Part shown: one piece after another, positions 37,401 through 47,476 of the stretch
Layout: every line of letters starts with the position of its first letter
Position numbering within the stretch: position 1 is the first letter of the stretch
Source: Echinococcus granulosus
Lineage: Eukaryota > Platyhelminthes > Cestoda > Cyclophyllidea > Taeniidae
NCBI RefSeq assembly: GCF_000524195.1
Contig: NW_020170416.1
Coordinates: 570,250-634,249 of the forward strand
Direction: 5' to 3'
DNA: 64,000 bases
Translations under genes and position numbers: made by a program
Notes under the pieces: model-generated
Databases searched by the model: none
Seen by the model: only the letters and a program-made list of their open reading frames with translations
What the model was told of the DNA's origin: nothing

Positions 37401-40400
37401 TTGATAATAGTTTCAGGCACACTGCAATAGTGCCAAAACTTTACCAGACCCTTCGATTTCAGACCGCATTGAAAGATGGATTGAAGGGTCCCTAGGTGAC
37501 ACTAACTCCAAATTTTGTCAAGGTATAAGCTCTAAGTTCTTCAGCACTCACGTACCCAACGTAGTGGTTCGAGGAGCTTGATAATTCTTCGCCTTCTCAT
37601 TCGCTCTCCAGAGAGAGGAGTAGTGATACCAAAGTTTCCAAAGGTCCAAATCTTATATTATTCATAAATATCTGCATATTGAACATCAAAGTCCTGAAGG
37701 CGCTGTTTGAAACAATGGAAAAGAGTTCTAAAGTGATTCGTAGCCTTGTAAATTATGCTTCCCTCTTTCCTGGGTCAAAATTTCTCCATCTTAGTGGGTA
37801 GATGTTCCCGATGAAGGGAGGGAAGTTTTCGTTTTGCTAAAAGATTTCTGACCGCACCACTGTGCCAAACTAGAAGTTCCTATAAAACATCAACGACAGT
37901 CACAAGCCCACTGATCAGATACTTTTATTATCTGCCACTTCTCACCCACTCTCTCCCGTTTTGAAGTCTACAAATGGATTGACTAGGGTCGCGTTGCCTA
38001 GGTGAAGCACTTTAAAGGACTACATTTAATATGATACTACATTCATTTTTCGTGTTCGAAAAAGATCTAGCTGTACAAAGGTATTAATCAGGTAGATTAA
38101 CTCATATTAAACACATTGGCACCGCTTAAGCTGTGCTTTATTGTGAAAAATCAAAGTCGCCAAGCTCACCTCATAATACCTTTCAACCGGTTGGGCCCTA
38201 CAAACTCCAAGGGGCAAAAGGGCACTAAAAAAAGGCTCGCCTCATTGCAAAGCCGTTCCCTACAAGCAAGCTTCACCAGTGCAGAGGCAGTGGGGCAGAT
38301 ATTACTCGTGTCTCTAATTTGGCAATCAACTCGGATTTCTTTCCAATTTCCTCCATCTTTACGTCTTGCCTTCTTCCCCGTCAAAACTTGAGCTGGCGTC
38401 TCACATTTACATACCTGGCATGGGTGCATGAGCGTCAAAGAATGCACGCGCATGTGGTTTCGTGTGTGACACCACAAGCCTCTCATTCCCTCTTAGTTTT
38501 TGCGACTAGACATTAAAGGCATACAAAAATCTCCGTTCTAAAGAAATCGCCTGGCAACTTTTGAGCAATCCCCTCATACAAAATAGGTTCAAAGAGAGCG
38601 AGAAAGAGGAAATAACATTTCAAATAAGCTACTGCACACAGGCACACAAATATAATGCGCAGATTTTATGCAAATAAACACACAGACACACGTGCGCATG
38701 TGAACAGTGCTATTATGCATGGCAGAGCAAAGTCAGCAAACACAGAATAATGCACACTTACATTCTTTCGAAGGAGGGCATGAAATGTGAGAAGAAAAGC
38801 GAAGGGATTAGAGTCAGAACAACTGAGAGTCCGCTTGTACACCTCCCCCTCATTACTTATTGCACATTCACTGTTACAAGATCCCCTCACACACACCCAC
38901 AGGGAGAACTTTGCATAAATTTCAGACTACCTTCATCCGACATTACTTGTGGTTGTTAGTGTGCCTGTAAAAGGTCACAAGGAGCATTAATGCACAAGAC
39001 AAAAAAGATGGGTGATGCTTTTAAGGGTAAAATGTAACACCCACGCAGGTAGTTTGCATGTTGACGATCCGTGGTATGACTCACATGGATGTAAATAACA
39101 ATGTGGCATCAAGTAACTACTTCACACAAAAAACCGAGATGATTACTAAGCCATTAAGTATGTGTTGATCAATTTCGAATTTGAAAAAAAAACTCCACAT
39201 TCACAACCAGTTTAGTTACACCTAACGCAATAATTATGATGGGACAGCATTTCTTTATTCATTAAGACACCGTGACGGAACAAGTAGTGCTTAATGAAAA
39301 TGGACGCATCATGCACACTGACCTACGAACAACTATAATGACCGAAACGCCACAACAGGGGATCGACAAGGAATTCAGGTACTTAGCAAAACGGCTACTC
39401 GACCCATTACAATTGGCTTTCCAATCACACTCAGGATCCTTCTTAGTACAAGCGCAAATCTCCCACAGAACATGCCTCATAGTCAAGATTTAGACCGTCT
39501 GCCAGAAGGAGATTCCTCACTTAGTATACCGATCCTCACCAAATAAACAATTCGTTTGTTCCCAGATCTCTATATGTACCAGTTGCTACGACTATTTAAA
39601 ACCGAAAAACAATTCTGTAAGTGGTATTTTGGAAGATAGCAATAAATTCTCGCAATAAATACAAAAAAACCCAGAGAAGGGTCGACCTGGAACATCAGTA
39701 CGGTATTGACCCCGTGTAAAATTACAACAATTAAATCATCGTGACAAGTAAGGTCAAACAAACGAACGATCCCAAAGACCGTGGTTTAAACAGTTTACCC
39801 GGGATTAAAGTTGGGCACTTTCTAAAACAAACCACCACGAAATAAGTCAGCAAAAAGATCTGAGATGCAAACGCAGTAGTGATAAGATTTTACCGGGATC
39901 TAGATAGCTCCTAGTTTAACCGACCTACGTTGCACCAAAACCTGACATTTACGCCCAAGTGAGAGAATTCTGGTGACGATAACGACGCAGCAACGCGAGT
40001 GAAGGAACTTGATACCCCGAGACATCAGTGGATAAGGGGCACATTCCAATTTTAAAAGCAGTAAATGATGGTCGCGGGTACCCGTGCCATTAAAATATTA
40101 CTCCATTTGAGGAGACAACAGCAAATAAGTGACCAAATCATTGCTACAAAAATAGAAACTTAGAGAGTTTGACCGCCTAGATAGTCAGTGATAGGCCAGG
40201 CTTAGCTCTAGGATATTCAAGGTATTGAGTAGCGACAACTTCAGTGGCTAACATCGGATTGAAATATTCCTTACTCAGACAATTAGCACAAATTGCAGAG
40301 ACTAAATAATCCCAACGATAGAATCAACGAAAAGGTCTCAGAACCACCAGCGAAGATTGATGCTCACCCAATTTCCAAGGCGGTAGATGATGACTTCAAA

Positions 40401-41862
40401 ACAGATTAGGTCACAACAAGCAAGCCAATGTTTTACTTTCAAGCCGTCGATGGTAAAAGGCGTTTTGCTCAAACTACCTTGGTACCGAAATCAGGCATTT
40501 TCTACTCACTAACGCAGCACCGTTTGAAAACCGGACACTCTTGGCATGCAGGGCCAACCAAGAAGACATGAAGTCCCGACTAACAAATGACAGTCATGTT
40601 ATCAGTGATCGAATGGGTCTACACTCAAAGGAAGGCAAAATCAAACGCTTGATGCTTTGCAACCGGTTTAGCAGGATAAAAGACAACTCTAAAATCGTCT
40701 GTTGAATACAAGTAGCTCTTTATTTAAGTACCCTTCAACGCCAATAGACGGTGATGTTAACATTAACATCGGGCACTTCTTGCCTAAAGATGGACATTAA
40801 CTATGGCGATCCGACCAGGAGCTCAAATATCCAGCCTGTCGGGTGCAAATGGTACTCAAAGCGATAGACAATTATTTTAACAACTTGTCATACACAATCA
40901 GCTGCTGCCGTAGTGAAATAATAGGGTGTGCTGAAATAACAAGACATTCCGACATTTGTTAACCATGCTGTCAGTGACTTCGTCCAAGCAACGTATACTT
41001 GCTTAACCGGCCTAGCCAATAGTACCAAAAAAGAAAATTTAAACTTCGTGCAACTGCAAATAAGCAGATTTCATAAAAGCGGACATTAAAGTGGTAGAAA
41101 ATGAGTTCAACCAACTCACCTTGCACTGGGTGTCCACACTAGCCCCATATTGCTTTGCCAAAAGGTCAAGACATCGGAGATTACCACTTTTTGCGACGTA
41201 ATGCAGTGCAGTCTTAATGAAATAAGAATAAAACAAGAATGAGGGGAGCCTCGAATGAAGGTCAAAGTATACTGACAAAATCCGCTCAACCCAAATCTGA
41301 GGAGGTGAGACCTACCCACTAGTAGACGCGAGTGCGATTCCATTGTAGATGACCGTGGAAAAGAAACGGGATTTATTAGTTTTTGCCAAGATCCGAATAA
41401 GGTGAAATCAGAGTAAAAGCGTTGAGTAAAATACTTAAACGTTTCACAGCTTACACCATCCAGAGGGTTCTAAAAAAGATGAACGTGAAGTAAAAATCAC
41501 CTTACCAATAACGTAAAAGATGTACAATGATTCAACTAAGGAGTTTCAAACGTAGGACAAGTTGAACAAACACAAATGACATGATACTTATAACAAATAA
41601 CAGACGAGAAGCCAGACAGAATGATAGTCCCAAAACTGTTGGACAACACTTTCGTGGCATAAAACTATAACATCATAAGCATCTCTGAAACGAAAATATA
41701 CGGTTAAGGGAAGACGCGCCCCCGGCTTACTTTCCAATGCAAAATGTTTGGGTCGTCGTTCAGAAGACGTTTCATATTGTGCAGATTCCCTGCAGTAGCT
41801 GCATCCCACCATTCTTTATTCCGTTCACTCCATGTCGAAGAGGGATCGGTCAACTTGCTTTG
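31414..41862 (-). CDS. Sosondowah-family ankyrin-repeat protein
   Basis: Related to the animal SOWAH proteins, intracellular ankyrin proteins of largely unknown biochemistry. Seven exons fit in frame: 41731-41862, 41455-41469 (15 bp), 41120-41212, 36512-36584, 34288-34371, 32363-33051 and 31414-31578, giving 416 residues so far. The order follows SOWAH: an opening block with EWWDAATAGNLHNMKRLL, then NPLDGTALHYVAKSGNLRCL, then GSTPLHIAVM, then ARTDIMDYTGRFPRDLIS, which matches the family's DVDIRDYSGKKA block. The long sixth exon is a basic, low-complexity tail with no domain I recognise. The last is Ser/Asp-rich (SSSDDDDVVFDSVSSS) and ends FPSSPH. The first listed exon starts in mid-protein. 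A 129-bp segment at 41981-42109 (donor AGA|GTAGGT, phase 0, with an in-frame ATG) may be the preceding exon. Intron 3 is 4.5 kb. Confidence 0.85.
34761..34838 (-). repeat. Dispersed repeat, copy 2
   Basis: Minus-strand copy of the GGAAGTAC repeat, containing GACGAAGAGCTAAACAATCT, almost identical over that stretch to the plus-strand copy at 61198-61270. Weaker similarity continues to about 34960. It lies in an intron of the sosondowah gene. Confidence 0.6.
36726..37004 (-). CDS. Intronic 92-codon open frame, unidentified
   Basis: A frame with its own ATG and TAG inside intron 3 of the sosondowah gene, on the same strand. The product reads like a real protein segment (MDETLSTLVQSMIGRCSGS, KLFELALYRLAAESSLNK) and has balanced composition, but I recognise no family. 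It could be a cassette exon, a retroposed gene fragment, or chance. Confidence 0.2.
   Translation of the reverse strand: MDETLSTLVQSMIGRCSGSPGKLFELALYRLAAESSLNKGGKVSVRTQTVEECGLWPSFQAVIGHTSMDEDLLSTYGIALRLVPQLGGLATN
39800..40850. repeat. Possible old tandem repeat in sosondowah intron 3
   Basis: Phrases such as GGGCACTTT/GGCATTTTCT and GGCGGTAGATGATGAC/AGCAGTAAATGATGG recur several times at irregular distances of 100-350 bp. Copies are too diverged to define a unit by eye. Confidence 0.3.
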
Positions 41863-42915
41863 CTGAAAAGAGTGTCCACTCAAAAGAAGGTTGACAACAA
41901 GCACAATAGTAGCACAAAGCTATCGCACAAAATACATGCAGAGTAGGATCACAACGTCAAACGACTAAAGTGGAACCTACTCTAATGCATTTAATAATTT
42001 CTTCCACGTCTTCTGCGACACCTTTTCCCGTGGATCTCAGAGTCCCCGACTTCCTCATCGAGCCAGTCAAGTTCGTTCGTGCCCACTTGCGAAAAACCAT
42101 GGAAAGGTCCTACGACACGCATAAGAGTTTTAGCTAACGAAAATTGATGTTGGCAATACCTCAGGTACCGAACTTGTCTCACCCATCCTAAACTACAAGC
42201 ACAAAAACAACCACCGATAGACCACAAGGCTAGATGAAAATGACGAGAGACGCGCTTCGACATATGCATAAGTATTCGATAAAGTAAAACGAGGAAAACC
42301 CAAATTATAAAAGCAAACTGGGGGTAGACTTTAGGCAAATATTATGCTCACTTTTTGAAAAAGGCTAAAAAACACAAGGCACACGCATTTGTAGAACAAT
42401 TTGCTTTATTAAAATCGGGTTCCCTTCTACACAGTTTGATCTATTGAAATACCTATTCTCGTACTTTAAAATCTAGCGCTAACAATAAATTTACAAGCTG
42501 CTCGAGATAATACCTATTTTGCACATTTTATTTCAGCCTTGACAAATTCTTAAAAAATTTAAAGTCAACCCGTACGCACTTGAATATTGGTCCACATGGG
42601 ACGGACACCTTGATTACATTTCGTATAAAAAAACCCGCATAAGTTACTGGAATATAGCATCTCTAGCACATGACCATTTTTAGCAAGATTTTTTTAAGCA
42701 ATGGCAATATAACATTGGTCAATGGTCTCAGCGTTTTGCATTACCTTAAAACACTAATCAATCAATTATAACCCGACCAGATAATTTGCCAAATTCCATC
42801 AAAATTTATCAGGGCCAAAGCAATTCCTTGCTGCATTCAAGATTTATCTTATCTTAAAACAAACATGCACCTATTTATATAAAATTGGCCAAATGTTTTT
42901 GGATATTCAGCCGCC

Positions 42916-45613
42916 TCATGAAGCCAAGCCAGCTGCAACTGCCTTCGCAGACAACTGCAACGTACGGTAGGTTGACTTGAACATGCTTGTACGTAGCGAT
43001 ATGGTAGAAATCACCGCACACTTGGCCTCCGAGAGCAAAGCTGGTTTGAGCAGGTGAGTCAGTTTGGAGTCCCGATAGGGCACTGGGATTGGCGATTGTG
43101 GATGCGTCGCATTGTGCCGCAGGGCTTCGAAAACACGCCCCAATACAGTCCCAGCTATATCATTTCTGCAAAATGTATTTATTTTTTCATTAAAAGAGCA
43201 TGTTTTTTTACCGAAAGAATGATTATTTGATGAGAGAACGCACACATTTATGCTTTGCCGCTCCGTTTTACCTACCCAGGCGGCGGTATTTGTAATCCTT
43301 TTTGTTCGCGGTCGATCAAAACTGACCAAATCACACAGGATGAGAAAGCCATGGCTGACAATTTGATGGCATCGGACCCGGGTTTCCAATGCCTGTGTAC
43401 CTGCTACTGTTCCCATTTTGGTCGGCTTGGACAGCGGTACCTTCCCGTAGGCCTTGATGCGCACCAGCACAATGAAGTGCGCTGAGTCGATGTGACTTGA
43501 CTTGGAATGCGTCTGCCAGGCATCACTAATTACAGAAGGATAGCTGCTGGATACAGTTGATTAAACAGGCCTTTACTTGAAGCGACTAGTCTCCTAGACC
43601 TTCCTCATGCGATAGTGATAAGTCTTTCAAGGAGGTATGCCTTCTTCCCTACTTATTGCATAACTGGACCCTAGCAAATTTCCTCTACAATCAATCTGAA
43701 TAAAGCAAATGTGAGCTGCAGTCCAACTCACCAAAAGATCTGGATCAGCCTGTCCTCTGTGTTGGCCTCCAATTCAGTTACATTCTTCAGAACGATGCTG
43801 GAGCCGTTATCATGGAGGGTAATCTTCGATGGACGCTCCAAGGTGTCGGCAGCAAACCAGCCTCTCCTCAGCTCATATTTGTCGTCCATATCGGTGAGAA
43901 GATCGTAGATTTCCTCGTCGACAATCTAGAGAGTGGAAACGATTCGAGGCTATTAGCTCAGAACGAAATATTTGTACGTAGATTTGCGAGTATCTCCATG
44001 GAGGTTTCGACTTCAAGGAGGGTGACCTGGAACTACCACCATCTCCTTGCACTCAAGGTCATGAACTTTCTGGACTATCGATTTTAAAATTATGCCTTGA
44101 ATCTTGACTCGCCTGAATAGCACTGAGGGAGATCTTGAACTCCCACAGGGGCGAGCGATCAGTGCAGAGTTGGGAAATGAGACTGAGAGCACGCGGAATA
44201 ATCCCAGCGTCGTCCGCAGGTCCCACCATCGTGTGTGTCTTCCCAGTGCCTTTTGGTCCATTCGCGATTATTGCGGCGGTGTTGCTTAAGGTCAAACGCA
44301 CCGACAAATAAGGAGATAGCTTAGGCCACTCATAATCACAGTCAAGACTTAACAGATCACTCATCTCGACCATACGGAGGCCTCCAATCTCCATAAGGTT
44401 GTCACTCCATGCTGCTTATGCTACTGGCCTTCCAGCTATTTCACGCATTTTAATGCATCTACTTCTAGACTTGAACACACTTAATCGAACCTGTCAGGGC
44501 CAACTCGCCCACCCAAAGTGGCTTCAGTCCATCGTCTACCATCGGTTAAGACCAGGAACCATGACTAGGCGGAAGGTAGGATTGAGGCAACTCACCCATC
44601 AACGCAGGCCTCAATATAGTCTCTAACATCGCCAAAGATGACAGCGTTGCGGGTGGCGTTGCTGTGAATGTTGAAGACGCTGAGATGCTCTGCCTGTGCT
44701 TTGCCCTTTAGATGGGCAAAGTTGAAGAGGGGCTTGCGAATTAAAATGACGTTCGAATTTACAATCTCTATGTTGCTGAACTCCTCTGCTGTTGGAAGGT
44801 ATCTATAATGGATAAAAAGGGGGTGAGGGCAATCTTTAACACTTCATACAGGGAAGAGCACTCACCGCACAACGACTCGAATGCCACCTCTCGTCTCCAA
44901 CAGCTCGTTGTGCAGCATCCGTGTATGCACATCACGGATGACGTTGAGAGCGCGCTCCTGCATTAACTTCTGAATGACGCGATCACGCTGCACTAAGCGC
45001 TGTTGCAGTTGCGATACGTAGGTCTGCAGGAAACCGAGGCGGGCGGCCGTCTGGCGAAGGTCCTCGCGCAGCTGCGTCGCTTGATGGCACACCGTCTCCT
45101 TCTCAGAGGTCATCTTGCGCAGATCAGCGCGGTACTGCGCCGCCAATAGCGTGTCCTCGCCACACTTGCCACGCTGAGGTCCATCGCCCTAGTCGAGGGG
45201 GGGAGAGGAAGCAAAAGAACTTGGAAACGGTTCGCATGAAAGTCATTGTGAGTCTTCAAATGGCCTACTTGCGAGTTTTGCAAAGTTGCGAGCTCCATCA
45301 TATTGTGCCTATATTGTAGGCGATTGTGTTCACTCACAAGTTCAGCGAACTGCGCCTGCAGATTGGCATACCTCGTGGTCAGCTCTCGGTTGAACTCCAT
45401 CAGTCGGCCAACGTCTAGGTGTCGGCCAAACTCTGGCGAGGTCATGAGACCCTCAGTGGACGCTGGATTAGTGGTTGTTGCCCCTGCCTCAAGAGTTTTT
45501 TGTATTGGTGTACAACTTGAAATCATACGGGGCGCGGAATTGGCGTTATTCACGTCCAACGTCACCCCACCACACTCCACATCTTGAACCGGCTCTGGCT
45601 CCATCATTATCAT
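42916..45613 (-). CDS. Kinesin-14-like C-terminal motor protein, degenerate motor
   Basis: A kinesin with the motor at the C-terminus. Seven exons (45269-45613, 44866-45188, 44596-44802, 44113-44284, 43732-43925, 43244-43525, 42916-43165) join in consistent phase to give 590 residues. Residues 1 to about 200 are a tail and a coiled coil (LREDLRQTAARLGFLQTYVS, QLQQRLVQRDRVIQKLMQER). The kinesin-14 neck follows: MLHNELLETRGGIRVVVR, matching the family's LHN-ELRGNIRVFCR. The motor has a P-loop, GPKGTGKTHTM, then GIIPRAL, EEIYDLL and PYRDSKLTHLLKPAL. The switch I NxxSSRSH is replaced by SSHIDSAHF, and the switch II DLAGSE reads DLVSFDRP. ATP hydrolysis is therefore doubtful. Intron 4 uses a GC donor (CAG|GCGAGT at 44112). 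The sixth exon's donor (GTGCGT at 43243) is the least certain. Minus-end-directed spindle or transport roles are known for the family but cannot be assumed here. Confidence 0.88.
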
Positions 45614-47476
45614 TTCATCCTCTACCCGAACGGTGGTGGCGATGACGGTGGCGGTGACGGTGGTGGTAGGGTTGAAACAAAACAGTGAGAGGGTATTAGC
45701 TTAACAAGTTTCAACTTTAATTATATTTATGACTTTGAGCTCATTTCCTTATGCGTAGGGTCCTATGTGAAGTGGCGTGTTCAAGTGAAGACGGGACGCC
45801 ATGGTCGAAAGAGAAGCTACTGTATGGGATGCTTTTTGTATGTAAAATGTACTCTGCTGCCACACCTTTTCAAATAAACCTTCTCCAGACTTGGAGTGGG
45901 GCATCTAAAACTATGAGATGGCGTTCAATTTAACCAATCACTTACGCTATAAGGTAAGTTCGAAATGACCGAAGAGAAGGGGAGAGAGGAAATAAGGAGG
46001 CACAGCGAAGAAGACGGTCCCAATAGACTTACATACACCTTTACTTGACCAACTTTAGCAAGAATCGTGCAGAAATTTCCGGACACCATATACATGATCC
46101 CGACTTAGCTATACGTAGCCCCTAACATATGGAGCAACGCGTTCAGATGAAAGCGGGACGCAGCAGTCGAAAGAGAGATAACATAATTTGTGCTCGTGAC
46201 TAACATACAAAAGTTCAATTCTATTAACTTTTGAACAGCTTATAGCCTTTTTAAAGACCATAAAAAATATTTATGTTATTCAGGGGTAAAAAATTGGGTA
46301 TGGTGTTGACACTCTTCATCTCACATCTTTTTTGGCTATTTTCTGCCGTAATTTACAATAAAATACACAAAATAGGAAGCGAAAATTTACTTTGTTGCCA
46401 CTTTTCTGTGGACTAGGATGCCAAATGACCCCCTTGATGGCCCACCCAATGACCTCATTAGCTTCATCAACTAGCGAATGTTTATTCACCTGCAGGTACT
46501 GTCACACAGTAAGAGACGAGCTAATTCATTATTTTAAAAAATGCTAGTTTAATTTCCTCAATTATTTTTGTCTTTTTTGTAAAAAAGATGCTGCGATTGA
46601 CGAAAGACTTATCATTTACTCACCGTTTAAATAGTCGCAGCTGTGATTTAAACCTCGCGGGGTCAAATTTGAATTCCAAGCGTCTGATAACGGAAATCGA
46701 TAGGCACATCTACGAGGCAGTGGCCCATCTGCGCAGCAGACTGTGCCTCGACTTGTCCTTTACCTAAAATTACCTGACTTGGGGGCAATTTCAATGCGAT
46801 CCAACAACCACGGATCCCTCCCTCCCTGTACCTCGTTGAATAGTCAGCACTTTGCCGTGAGTCCTCTTACTCTCCACGTCTACGGAAAGGTGGCACCTGC
46901 GTAGCAGACTGTGTTTTGAAGTACCTCCCACCTGAACATGCCTGGAGCAGGGGTATTTAAGCGGGATCCGACAATCGTGGGTTTCTCCCCGCAGGTAGTG
47001 ACAATCAACGCCTTCCACCACCTATTTTGTACTTCGCTATGCATCTCTCACATCTACGAGATTGTAGCAACTGTACAGCAGATTATGCCTTGATGCGCCT
47101 TCCGCCTAAATAGACCTGGACTGGGGCATTTCAATGCAATTTTTGACAACCGTGGATACCTCACGGCCACATTGACGGTCAACGCTTTCCATCACCTTCT
47201 TTGTATCTCTTTGAATAATCACTACTTCGTTGTGCGTCTTTTTGCCTTCCACGTGGGTAGATTAGACGGACGATTGAGAGACAGATAACGCAGATGTCAA
47301 AATTTTTGCCTTGATTGCACTGAATGGAAGTAGTAAGTAGTGTGTGTGAGTTGCTTTCATTTCGTCAAGATGGCCGACTGGCAAGACACCTTTGCCATTT
47401 TTCACTTTATAACGGAAAAAATTGTTTTTTATTCCTACCACCCACTGTCAGCAAAGCTGGACGCTAACAACCAGCG
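45614..47476. promoter_or_regulatory. Divergent intergenic region between the kinesin and the microexon gene
   Basis: Two genes point away from each other across about 1.9 kb, so both promoters are expected here. A trinucleotide-like ACC/GCC stretch (about 45635-45672) lies just before the kinesin ATG. The right third holds a three-copy tandem repeat (46690-47260). A pyrimidine tract ending CACTGTCAG at about 47451 precedes the microexon gene's ATG and could be a cis- or trans-splice acceptor. Confidence 0.4.
46690..47260. repeat. Three-copy tandem repeat, about 172-bp unit
   Basis: CACATCTACGAG (46705), CACGTCTACGG (46875) and CACATCTACGAG (47049) start successive units 170 and 174 bp apart. 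Each continues with a GTAGCAGACTGTG-like block, then ACCTGGACTGGGG, then ACAACCGTGGAT, then CCTTTGTATCTC. Copies are roughly two-thirds alike by eye. Confidence 0.75.
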
